A stretch of 10,000 bases of DNA, taken from NCBI GenBank assembly GCA_034096865.1, contig JAWQFJ010016745.1:37501-47500 (forward strand), written 5' to 3'. The notes beneath the pieces were generated by a model that was not told where the DNA came from, did not search any database, and was given only the letters and a program-made list of their open reading frames with translations. How positions within the stretch are numbered: the stretch's first letter is position 1; every line of letters begins with the position of its first letter. Of this stretch, positions 1-7,796 are shown piece after piece. The position numbers and the translations under genes were made by a program. Source of the stretch: Theodoxus fluviatilis (Eukaryota > Mollusca > Gastropoda > Cycloneritida > Neritidae).

Positions 1-1213
1 GGAGAGCAGGGTGATCCCCCGGTAGTTTGAGCAATCCAACTTCTCACCGTTGTTCTTGTACAGGGTGATGATGACTGCATCTCGGAGGTCTTGAGGAAGC
101 CTGCCCTGTTCCCAGCAACATACAAATAGGATGTGCAGTCTCTCTAGTAGAGCTGGACCGCCATGCTTCCATATCTCAGGCGGGATTCCGTCAAATCCGG
201 CAGCTTTGCAAGGTTTCAGCTGTTCTGTTGCCTTCTTGAGTTCTTCGATGGTAGACAACTCATCCAATTCAGCCTTGATGGGTTGCTGAGGAATACGGAG
301 GATGGATGGCACGTCGAAAGAGCGAGCGGCATTGAAAAGAGTCCTGAAATGTTCCAACCAGCGGTTCAGGATTGACATCTTGTCGGTGAGCAGTGTCTGA
401 CTGTCGGCGCTGCGCAGCAGGCTCTGAATTTGGTAGGATGGGCCATACACTGCTTTAAAGGCTTCATAGAATCCCCTGATGTTGCAGGTATCTGCACATT
501 GCTGGGTCCTCTCAGCAAGGTCGGTCCACCACTCATTTTGGATCAAGCGCAGTTTGCGCTGGAGGTGACTGCATATCTGACGAAAGGCAGCTTTCTTTAT
601 AGGGCAGGATGGCTTGGCAAGGTGGGCCTAGTGTGCTGATCTCTTTCTTGCCAGTAATTTTTGGATCTCGTCATTGTTCTCGTCGAACCAGTCTTTGTTC
701 TTTCTGGAGGTGCAGCCTATGACTTCAGCAGCTGACTCTTGGTTTGTGTTTTTGAGCTGGTTCCAAATGGATTCCAGGCATGGGCCTTGGGGGGTTGTGG
801 CTGCCTCCAGTTTCTTGAGGAGATTGTTCTGAAATATCAGTTTTACTTCTGGAGACTGGAGGCTGCTGACTTTGAACTTTTTTACAGGGGCTCCTCTGTT
901 TCTCGTTTTAAGCTTGAAGTGGAGCCTCAGCTTGCAGCGGACAAGGCGATGGTCAGTGTGACATTCTGCACTTGGCATCACTCTGATGAACAGGACATCT
1001 TTTAGATCCCGCTGGCGAACAAGGATGTAGTCGATGAGGTGCCAGTGCTTGGACCTCGGGTGCATCCAGGTTGTTTTCAGTCTGTTCTTCTGCTGAACGA
1101 TGCTATTGGTGATAACGAGCTGTTGCTTCATGCAAAACTCCAGCAGCAGGCATCCATTGTCATTGCAGTTGCCAATGCAGTGTTTCCCCAGGGCCCCTGA
1201 GTCCTGACCAACT

Positions 1214-1215
<2 letters not shown>
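1..1215 (-). mobile_element. Non-LTR retrotransposon (LINE), internal fragment, minus strand
   Basis: A continuous minus-strand reading runs from about 1215 down to position 1 and on out of the window. It encodes the end of an endonuclease and the start of a reverse transcriptase, with the organisation of RTE/CR1-type LINEs often annotated as craniofacial development protein 2-like. The coding side ends abruptly at a (GT)n array at 1216-1300, so the upstream endonuclease part is missing or displaced. It lies in QTRT1 intron 1, in the sense orientation for that gene. Clade assignment (RTE-like) is tentative. Confidence 0.88.
1..1215 (-). pseudogene. LINE ORF2 remnant: endonuclease C-terminus to RT N-terminus
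   Basis: On the minus strand the reading starts VGQDS at about 1215-1201 and passes through GNCNDNGCLLLEFC, KHWHLIDYILVRQ and the endonuclease end motif CHTDHRLVRCKL (near 935-965). A linker rich in Lys and Arg follows, then the reverse transcriptase entry: KPCKAAGFDGIPPEIWK (about 165-225) and DCSNYRGITLLS at the window edge. The frame is unbroken except for one in-frame TAG at 630-628, after ...ARKRSAH. The rest reads through 209 more codons without a frameshift. One stop plus the missing 5' part make it a recently decayed copy. Motif names are from family knowledge. Confidence 0.85.

Positions 1216-1300
<85 letters not shown>
1216..1300. repeat. (GT)n microsatellite
   Basis: This is 85 bp of uninterrupted GT dinucleotides. 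It sits exactly where the LINE reading breaks off. Open frames through it encode Thr-His repeats and are artefacts. Confidence 0.98.
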
Positions 1301-1302
<2 letters not shown>

Positions 1303-1678
1303 GTGGTCTGGGCCCTACATCCTGCACAACAAATGGATGGTGACGCGCAACATATACCCTCTCCCATCCTGAGGTAGTGATTGCTGCTGCAATGCAGTTC
1401 GCTGCACATGCACGCACATGGCCTCTCCTACCTAATTGCTCCTGCAGGAACACCTTCACGCGGTCCCCCTGTTGCTCACAAAGCTTCCTACAGATGTGAC
1501 CGAGCACAAGGCGGTATAACCGGGAATTGGGCAGACTGGGCTCATAAGCCTTGGTTGGCAACCAGTCTAGGAGAAGGACAGCTCTGATTTCAAACCTGGG
1601 CAGATGGAGCTTGTTAGCCTCATCAGGCAGTCCGTCTAGAAGAGGGAAACTCTGATGTAAAACCTACAACCCAAGGAC
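1301..1678. repeat. Unassigned segment with a degenerate 69-bp tandem duplication
   Basis: This 378-bp unique-looking stretch lies between a GT array and a CA array. Within it, the block at 1566-1597 (TCTAGGAGAAGGACAGCTCT, then GATTTCAAACCT) recurs in diverged form at 1635-1665 (TCTAGAAGAGGGAAACTCT, then GATGTAAAACCT), a 69-bp period. Reading frames exist on both strands, but none resembles a protein I know. It could be the 5' untranslated part of the neighbouring LINE or a separate interspersed repeat. Confidence 0.45.
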
Positions 1679-2160
<482 letters not shown>

Positions 2161-2241
2161 CACACACACACACACACACACATACACACACACACACACA
2201 CACATACACACATACACACACACACACACACACATACACAC
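2161..2241. repeat. Interrupted (CA)n / CATACA microsatellite
   Basis: CA dinucleotides with several CATACA interruptions, about 81 bp long. It is less pure than the arrays at 1216 and 1679, which suggests an older or less active array. Confidence 0.95.
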
Positions 2242-2544
2242 AGTGGCATAGCTGCCATACATTCAGCCCTTGTTTAAACAAGCAAGCAAACTAACTCCAC
2301 TCCAATTTGAAACCAACCCAAAATTAACGCAATGATATTACTTTTATTAGTCATAGTGAGGTAATAGTAATGAAATACCACAAAGGAAATAATCACAAAG
2401 GGAATTTAGAATAAGATGAGAAATTACGTAGGATGATTGTACCAAAACAATTGAGCAGCTTCAATGTAAAATTCTGCAAAGATGTCAAGTGTCTTTCACA
2501 TAATAGCCCCTGAGTAAGATGGGATATGTTTAAACAAATCAGTC
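2242..2544. other. Intronic sequence, nothing recognised
   Basis: AT-rich sequence between the CA array and the LINE 3' fragment. No supported gene, repeat boundary or RNA is visible. Confidence 0.5.
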
Positions 2545-2550
2545 CTAGAT

Positions 2551-2898
2551 GTAGTAAAATAAAGGAATGAGGATCTGTGGGAGAGAGCCAAACAGGACCC
2601 CATCATCACCCAAATAGGGAAGAGAAAGTGGGGCTGGATTGGACATACGCTGCAGAAACCACCCGGCAGCGTTACCCGCCAATCCCTCACTTGGAACCCT
2701 CAGGGGAAAAGGAAAAGAGGACGGCCCAGGAACACCTGGCGGCGAGACACTGAAGCAGAGCTGAAGAGGAGTGGCACCACCTGGACACAAATTGAGAGAA
2801 CTGCCCAGGACTGCGCCCGCTGGAGAACTGTCGCCGATGGCCTATGCTCCAGGAGGAGCATGGGCCTAAGTAAGTTACTAAGTAACACAAAGAACTGA
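2551..2898 (+). pseudogene. LINE ORF2 C-terminal remnant
   Basis: This is a 115-codon reading plus stop, with one internal TAA at 2560-2562. The end is unusual: after LCSRRS the reading runs MGLSKLLSNTKN to TGA. From family memory the usual ending is closer to RRSNGPK with a stop in a TAAGTAAG run. A single missing A in AGCATGGGCC would explain the altered frame and later stop. No start codon is present, and the fragment has no catalytic RT residues. Confidence 0.75.
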
Positions 2899-2923
2899 AT
2901 AGGTTTATCATTAATCAGGCAGA

Positions 2924-3002
<79 letters not shown>

Positions 3003-3014
3003 GTGATGGTGATG
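2924..3014. repeat. (ATG/GAT)n trinucleotide microsatellite
   Basis: About 91 bp of GAT/ATG triplets, pure to about 3001 and then with GGT variants. It probably grew from the 3' tail of the LINE copy. A minor ATG-rich patch recurs at 3236-3254. Minus-strand frames give a long His run, which is an artefact. Confidence 0.97.
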
Positions 3015-3476
3015 CTTCCAAAAAAGAGAAAGAAAACAAAAAACAAGATGACTTTCTGTGTTTGTACTTCTTAGAATATTTCGATGCCTTTTGGCAACTT
3101 CCTCAGCAAAGAATAAAATAGCGTCAAGATGACGTATAAAAAGAATTACGTGTGCTATGACGTAAGACATTCTTATAGTCTTCGATGTCCTGGCTGGCCA
3201 ATTATTACCACGATAGTCCACAAAATGAGCACATATGATGGTGATGATGATGATACTTGATAGGAGTTTTAACTTAAGGCATGCTATGTAAGGCGATTGA
3301 CTACAAGATCACTTGAGCAGTTGAGAATAGGAGCCAGTCAAGTAATTTATCCGTCTTCGACGAATCACGTAAGGAGTTGCGACGAATCTATTCTTATCTC
3401 TAACTCATGTGGGGATGAAGAGAGAAGGAAACAGAAAAACTAATCTAACAATGATCGACGCAGAGTTGAGACTTAC
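3015..3476 (-). other. QTRT1: QTRT1 intron 1, 5' part
   Basis: This stretch lies between the QTRT1 donor and the LINE tail. It has two TGACGTA copies (3130-3136 and 3158-3164), which resemble CRE half-sites but may be chance. No exon is recognised. The QTRT1 segment carrying the DSGGFQ block, expected in the next exon, is not found here or elsewhere on the minus strand. Confidence 0.6.
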
Positions 3477-3704
3477 AGGCCGATGCCCAAGGTGGTAAGT
3501 GTTTCCAAGCATGATTCTGCAGTCCAATTCCTCCAGCTGTTCGGGAACCAGTCCCTTCAGTGTGCCTTGAGTTCCGACTGGCATAAATACAGGTGTGTCA
3601 ACAACAGCATGTGGCAGAGTCATCTTACACACACGGGCCTTCGTGCGCGAACATTTGGCAATGATCTCAAGTGTCAACGGGCTCTTTGTGGCATCTGATG
3701 CCAT
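3477..3704 (-). CDS. QTRT1: Queuine tRNA-ribosyltransferase catalytic subunit, exon 1
   Basis: This is the first coding exon of eukaryotic tRNA-guanine transglycosylase. The enzyme swaps guanine-34 for queuine in tRNAs for Asp, Asn, His and Tyr, working as a heterodimer with QTRT2. The exon encodes 76 residues from ATG at 3704-3702. Visible family blocks are [10 protein letters not shown] (about residues 37-46), the following [12 protein letters not shown], and [12 protein letters not shown] (about 65-76), which matches the conserved LGNTYHLxxRPG segment. The exon ends on a codon boundary at a strong donor, GTAAGT (3476-3471 on the minus strand), so the next exon should begin with Gly. The catalytic aspartates lie in later exons, which are not in this window; intron 1 runs past position 1. 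The start was chosen because length and spacing match vertebrate QTRT1 and the context is ATGG. The frame stays open upstream to 3833. It is divergent from DOLPP1, 333 bp away. Identification is from recalled family sequence. Confidence 0.93.
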
Positions 3705-4037
3705 GCTGATCGAACGACAGTTTAAACTGTAGGCAAATCTAACGATGTCACTTGTATTTAAACATTTCCGGCGGGTACTCCAAATCCATATACTCCAACT
3801 CATCGACCATGCGGAGGCTGCCGCTTTATTCAATGGTTGACACTAAAATCAACAACCAAACGAAAAGCAAATAGTTTTAGTGAATTTTTGCACAAAATCT
3901 TGGCTGAAATTTTCCAAATAAATATAAAGAGTCCGGATGTAATATTATATTATACATAGCGCTTCGTGAATTTTGAGGAGACGTTTCAAGTAGGCAAAAA
4001 CGTGTGTTGATCTTTTGTAGCCAACCCACACCTCAAC
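3705..4037. promoter_or_regulatory. Probable bidirectional promoter between QTRT1 and DOLPP1
   Basis: The 333 bp between the two divergent start codons must hold both 5' UTRs and probably both core promoters. Two ETS-family-like sites are visible: ATTTCCGG at 3764-3771 and CCGGATGT at 3933-3940. ETS sites are common in divergent housekeeping promoters. No clear TATA box is placed for either gene; AT-rich sequence near 3915-3960 (AAATAAATATAAAG, ATATTATATTATACATA) could serve but its position is ambiguous. Divergence is seen; promoter function is inferred. Confidence 0.5.
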
Positions 4038-4104
4038 ATGGCTGGCATCGCCGGTGAAGAGGAATGGAAGGCGATCTCCCTCACTTACGTTGAGTATCCA
4101 AAGG
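4038..4104 (+). CDS. DOLPP1: Dolichyldiphosphatase 1, exon 1
   Basis: This is the first coding exon of the ER enzyme that hydrolyses dolichyl diphosphate to dolichyl phosphate, recycling the lipid carrier for N-glycosylation. ATG at 4038 (context AACATGG) opens 22 codons plus one base. The end, LTYVEYPKG, matches the conserved N-terminal TLTHVEYPAG of vertebrate DOLPP1. The donor is G|GTAGGA at 4104/4105, leaving phase 1; joining to 7797 restores the Gly codon and continues with Asp-Phe-Ile-Gly. The N-terminal residues before Trp10 are not conserved, as usual for this family. On its own the exon would be too short to call. The match of phase and downstream exons makes it convincing. Exact 5' UTR extent is unknown. 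Confidence 0.88.
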
Positions 4105-4440
4105 GTAGGATAACACTGTTTAACCTCCCAGACTCTTCAGAATGGTTGCGAGTATGTATGGCAGTAAAAAATGGAACTGCATGACGCTTTTTCTTTGCGA
4201 TTGCTTGGCATGTATCATGCAGTAGCGGTGAGTAGTGGGACCGTACTGCTGTACAACGTGTGCGTAGGGTACGGTGTCAGGTTTCCAGGTGTTGACCAGT
4301 AGATGGGTCTTCCTCCACACCTGTCGTTGCCCCACGAGGGCGATCATGCTGGGCCTGGCTGAACGCGCCGGCGGTTGTCACATTGGTCCACACGGTCATG
4401 ATGTGTTGTTTCAGAGTGTCTAAATATCAATCGGGGAAGT
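4105..4440. other. Unrecognised start of DOLPP1 intron 1
   Basis: This part is more GC-balanced than the rest of the intron. The minus strand has a 75-codon open frame (4347-4120) with fairly even amino-acid composition, but nothing in it matches a family I know. It could be a transposon scrap. No coding call is made. Confidence 0.35.
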
Positions 4441-4768
4441 TGAACTAGGACTAGGAGTAACATTACACTATACAGCTACTGGTGCTATCAAAGTACACAA
4501 CTGCACGTTGAGTGTGCATTGACCTGATACCAAAACACTACTGATAGGAGAGACATTGTCTCACCAAATGCACTCATGATACATGGTTGCACAATGTTTG
4601 AGACGCCTAGCACAACCTACTGGTGTTTTTTCCCTCTCACTCTGTCATTTACAAAAAGCATCTCTTTGTCTCAGACATAACTTGAACTTTTCCCATTTTT
4701 TAAAATTATTTGATAATTGAGATAATGCTGAAGAAATGCAGGCTGTCACACACACACACACGTCCCTC

Positions 4769-5146
4769 TCAGCTTCCAGCATTACTTGGAGAAGGGCAAA
4801 AACTGTGATGCTCATAATTAATTTCATTATCATATTGACTGCTTTTCACATAATTGCTGCACCAATCAGCAACAACCTCCTCACGGGCAACAATCTCTTC
4901 CCTCCACTCCCTGTCTTTTCTCTCCCTCTCTTCCTCTTCAGCTCTCTCTCTCTCTCCTTGCTCAGCCCAAAATCTCTCCCATTTCTCCCTTATCACTGTT
5001 CTTCTGAACTTGAACAGGATCTCTCGCAATTCACCTTCAGTAGCCCCCTCGCCTGCACTCAACCCATACTCCTCTATCCCAAACTTCAAACTTGACCTTT
5101 TCAACAAGCAGATCAACTCAATTGACGGCAATACTACTTCACCCAT
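4769..5146 (-). pseudogene. Gag-like N-terminal ORF of the LTR element
   Basis: A 125-codon frame opens MGEVVLPSIELICLLKRSSL. Its first 50 residues contain YGLSAGEGATEGELREIL, resembling the SAP-like leader seen in some invertebrate Gypsy gag proteins. A highly charged stretch rich in Glu and Arg (about residues 55-90) follows, a likely coiled coil. After about residue 95 the composition changes to ordinary intronic sequence, suggesting truncation. There is no zinc knuckle or protease. The gag identity rests on composition and on position after the primer-like site. Confidence 0.4.
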
Positions 5147-5393
5147 TGTAAAGATTTGCTAGCTTCACACACTAATGAACTCAGCAAAACCCAAACAGCA
5201 GTAACTGCACGCTTTCCAGCAAGTCAAAACAAGGTCACACAGTGCAGCAAGGCATGAGAGCAACAAGGTGAATCAAAAACAAAAATGGCAGGTCAGGTCA
5301 TATCACAACACTCTCGCTCAAGGTACAGACACTCCAAACTTAACTGTTAAACATGAATTCAGATTTACTTTACTATTGCATTTAGTTCATAAA

Positions 5394-5413
5394 ATCTCGG
5401 ACGAAAGACCCCA
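5394..5413 (-). other. Primer-binding-site-like sequence
   Basis: Two bases inside the candidate LTR edge, the minus strand reads TGGGGTCTTTCGTCCGAGAT. It starts with TGG as the complement of a tRNA CCA end should, and shares CGTCCGRGAT with known tRNA-Pro-type primer sites. The middle differs, so the cognate tRNA is uncertain. Confidence 0.4.
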
Positions 5414-5415
5414 AA

Positions 5416-6342
5416 TGTGACGTACTCGTTCTTTACGTTAATTTAACTTATCCCAGCTGAATAAATCAAATGGCTTATTTCAATGTCTAGGGGTGAAATC
5501 TTGAAGAACCAAAGCACGCACCTTCATTCCTTCACTCAAACGATAGATGGTAACTGTCTGACAATGAAGCAATGGCAAAACCAGTATCAATTCAAAAGAA
5601 GTTGTTTAATATTTCAGGATGCAATACCCTTGAAAGGGGAATGGGCGGCAAGCGCCTCAAAAATGCATCAAATGCAAGCACAAGCAAACAATTCATTTCA
5701 AAACTCGCAATGAGACATGGAGAAAACAAACAAGGAAAAGAAACTGTCTGCCCTGAGCCGAGATGATAAACTAAGTGTACTTAACTGACCTTTCGATGAA
5801 ATCGTGGAGCTGTGGATGCACGGACCTACACCCCACGCCTAATGCGTTTAGCACAGGGGTTGAGGTTGGGGGAAGGGGGTTTGAGTGCACCGACATTGCA
5901 GCCGGTGACCCGGGAGAAAATCACCACAACGATGAAAAGGGTCGGAGACTTGACATTCTCTCTCTCTCTCTCTCTAGCATTTCTACTTCTGGGTCGTGTA
6001 GATGGAACTGGTTCCTCCTTCTTCTTCTTCTCTGGACAGGAGTCGGTCTTTCCGGCGAGACAGGCCACCACACTTCAGCAAAGCAAGCAAGCAGGCAGGC
6101 AGGCAAGCTGGCTATCCACCATTCCACCACCCCCGGGCAAAGGGGTTCTCTTCCAGCCGGTTCCGGGCGGGCTGAGGTTTCTCACCACTATCATTCTTCG
6201 TTTCTACATGGCCACCGCCAAGAGTAAAACACCTATCAAGCAGGGCGCCAGCATCTTCAAGGACACTGCTTTGCTGAAAATAAATGTAATGGCGCCCTGA
6301 ACATCCGGCGACACTTGCTTAAATGCATTCACTGACGTCACA
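5416..6342 (-). repeat. Candidate solo-side LTR, 927 bp
   Basis: The ends are TGTGACGT (5416-5423) and ACGTCACA (6335-6342), a perfect 8-bp inverted pair. The upper end contains a perfect CRE palindrome, TGACGTCA (6333-6340), which would sit at the start of U3. Inside are a CT run near 5957-5976 and a GCAG/GCAAG run near 6078-6108. With one copy only, the LTR cannot be confirmed from this window. Confidence 0.4.
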
Positions 6343-6730
6343 AAGTTCAGTCTGTCCAATCCCCACTGCTCATCCCACTCCACTCTGATTGATCAATTCA
6401 CAAGTTGAAAGTCACAGATTGGTTAGCGTGAAAACGCCAGTGGAGTCCACCACTCGTAACACTCCCAAGTCACCCTCCTTACACGGAGCCATTTCTCTGC
6501 TAACACCGGCTCAGGGCAATGAAAAACCGCTAAAGCTACGGCTCAGCAGACACATGCTAATCATTTTAACAATAATAATAAACAGAAGGTATGAGAAAGC
6601 ATTGTCTCGCCACACTAAGAAATGCCGTGTGTATGGTAGATTCATCTGAACATTAGTAAAATTTTCTCTTCCACTGATAATGTTAAAAAAACAACCTCAA
6701 ATAGTGCTCACAGGTTGTTAACCTTTAATG
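6343..6730. other. Intronic sequence, nothing recognised
   Basis: This is DOLPP1 intron 1 between the candidate LTR edge and the pyrimidine tract. One plus-strand frame (6389-6649) has no recognisable domain. No RNA gene or repeat boundary is visible. Confidence 0.45.
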
Positions 6731-6849
6731 TCTTTCTTTCTTCCTTCCTTCCTTCCTTCCTTCCTTCCTTCCTTCCTTCCTTCCTTCCTTCCTTCCTTCC
6801 TTCCTTCCTTCCTTCCTTCCTTCCTTCCTTTCTTCCTTCCTTCCTTCCT

Positions 6850-6889
<40 letters not shown>

Positions 6890-7148
6890 TCCTTCTCCCC
6901 AGTCTTCCTTTCCTTCCTTCCATCTTCCCTTCCCTTCCCTTCCCTTCCCTTCCCTTCCCTTCCCTCTCCTCCTCTCCCCTCCTCTCCCCTCCCCTCCTCT
7001 CCCCTCCTCTCCCCTCCCCTCCTCTCCCCTCCTCTCCCCTCCCCTCCCCTCCCCTCCCCTCCCCTCCCCCTCCCCTCCCCTCCCCTCCCCTCCCCCCCTC
7101 CCCTCCCCTCCCTCCCTCTCTCCCTGTCGCTCTCTCTCTCTCTCCCTG

Positions 7149-7236
<88 letters not shown>
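6731..7236. repeat. 506-bp polypyrimidine tract (TTCC, TTTC, CCCTT, CCCCTCCT, CT)
   Basis: Only 7 of about 506 bases are purines (6901, 6902, 6922, 7126, 7129, 7148, 7151). The tract changes motif in order: TTCC (about 6736-6850), TTTC (about 6851-6892), CCCTT (about 6926-6963), mixed CCCCT/CCTCT (about 6964-7110), and CT (about 7130-7232). The block CCTGTCGCTCTCTCTCTC occurs twice in a row at 7123-7162. All six frames through it are open and meaningless. Mirror-symmetric pyrimidine runs of this kind can form intramolecular triplex DNA. Confidence 0.98.
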
Positions 7237-7383
7237 GTGAGATTGATTGATTGGAAAAGAAAGCTGTAACCACAACTTTTCTGTTTTGTTTTTCGCCTCA
7301 TATTTTCATAGAACAAATGTGGGTGGATCCTACAGCCAGACGCTCAGAAGGTCTTTGGGTACATGGCATGATAGATGAGAGAT

Positions 7384-7447
7384 AAGACCTCCCCAAAAAA
7401 TGTCTATTACGGTAACCCCACTGACCCTATTTTTTTTCATGCTGACT
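7384..7447 (-). repeat. Short interspersed repeat, copy A
   Basis: On the minus strand this reads GTCAGCATGA8, ATAGGGTCAGTGGGGTTACC, then GTAATAGACATTTTTTGGGG and AGGTCTTAT. It matches copy B (7595-7713) in the opposite orientation over about 60 bp, covering the A-run, TAGGGT, GGTTACC and T-run/G-run landmarks in the same order. Family unknown. Confidence 0.6.
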
Positions 7448-7594
7448 GAAAACACTTTTTAGATCTACAATTTTACAAAGTGAACTTCCTGAGTGCTCAG
7501 AGGGCAGGGAATTTGGGACAGCACACAGTTCTTAGTTTACTATCAATTTCGTTCTTTTCTCTCCTTTTTTTTTCATGATAAAAGAAAAGTTGAG

Positions 7595-7676
7595 GGTCGA
7601 CAGAAAAAAGTAGGGTTGGTCAGGTTACCATAACCGCAATTTTTTTTTTTTGGGGGGGGGGGGGGGGGGGCGGGTG

Positions 7677-7707
<31 letters not shown>

Positions 7708-7713
7708 TTATTT
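7595..7713 (+). repeat. Short interspersed repeat, copy B, with expanded T/G tract
   Basis: The order of blocks is GTCGACAGA6, GTAGGGTTGGTCAGGTTACC, ATAACCGCAA, then T12 and a G run to 7705 broken only by one C (7671) and one T (7675), then CCTTAT. In copy A the same place holds T6 G4 AGGTCTTAT. Copy B has therefore gained about 50 G residues. The tract is strongly G-quadruplex prone on the DOLPP1 sense strand and ends about 90 bp before exon 2. Confidence 0.65.
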
Positions 7714-7796
7714 AAAACTACACCTTTACCTTTCTTTCTTTGTTTCCTCAGCCTGACCTGCTGTGGGGTCTCCAAGAACTGCTGTTTGTGTTGCAG

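Larger units (their letters stand above)
2545..3014 (+). mobile_element. LINE 3' end, plus strand, with trinucleotide tail
   Basis: From about 2551 the plus strand reads the C-terminal tail typical of the same LINE family: NEDLWERAKQDPI, KRKWGWIGHTLQKP, TRQSLTWNPQGKRKRGRP, RNTWRRDTEAELKRSG, then ARWRTVADGLCSRRSMGLSK, to a TGA at 2896-2898. A short 3' untranslated part and an ATG/GAT repeat tail follow. An in-frame TAA at 2560-2562 lies near the truncation point. The element is strongly 5'-truncated, the usual outcome of target-primed reverse transcription. Short 3' UTRs with a simple-repeat tail are characteristic of RTE-like LINEs. It lies opposite in orientation to the LINE at 1-1215, so it is a separate insertion. 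Confidence 0.85.
4850..6342 (-). mobile_element. LTR retrotransposon remnant (Gypsy-like), minus strand
   Basis: Read on the minus strand, the order fits the 5' end of an LTR element: a candidate LTR (6342 to 5416), a primer-binding-like site (5413-5394), a leader, and a gag-like ORF starting at 5146. The LTR candidate has 8-bp inverted ends, TGTGACGT...ACGTCACA. The element appears truncated: no protease, RT or integrase and no second LTR lie between here and exon 1. The lower-coordinate boundary near 4850 is a guess. The main alternative is chance arrangement of unrelated intronic sequence. Confidence 0.5.
4105..7796 (+). other. DOLPP1: DOLPP1 intron 1
   Basis: This 3,692-bp phase-1 intron has borders GTAGGA...TTGCAG. 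It is filled by repeats: an LTR-element remnant (about 4850-6342), a long pyrimidine tract (6731-7236), and two inverted short-repeat copies (about 7384-7713). I recognise no other exon in it. The first 330 bases (4105-4440) and the stretch 6343-6730 show no feature I can name. Confidence 0.85.

Noticed and set aside
3130..3164. Pair of TGACGTA motifs as a cAMP-response enhancer
   Set aside because: Two 7-bp matches in AT-rich intronic sequence are within chance. No further support is visible.
2700..3221. Minus-strand 173-codon frame with a long His run
   Set aside because: The His run is the antisense of the ATG/GAT repeat, and the rest is antisense to the LINE C-terminus.
4120..4347. Minus-strand 75-codon frame just inside DOLPP1 intron 1
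   Set aside because: Composition is plausible for protein, but there is no recognisable motif, no splice support and no neighbour context.
5775..6300. Plus-strand frames of 150 and 162 codons, including a small ATG-led tail near 6209-6300
   Set aside because: Two overlapping frames with low-complexity Ser/Leu runs, no family match, and located inside the candidate LTR. Not supported as genes.
6708..7316. Several open frames of 170-202 codons in every frame over 6708-7316
   Set aside because: They are translations of pyrimidine microsatellites (Leu/Ser/Pro or Arg/Glu/Lys repeats) with no non-repeat domain.
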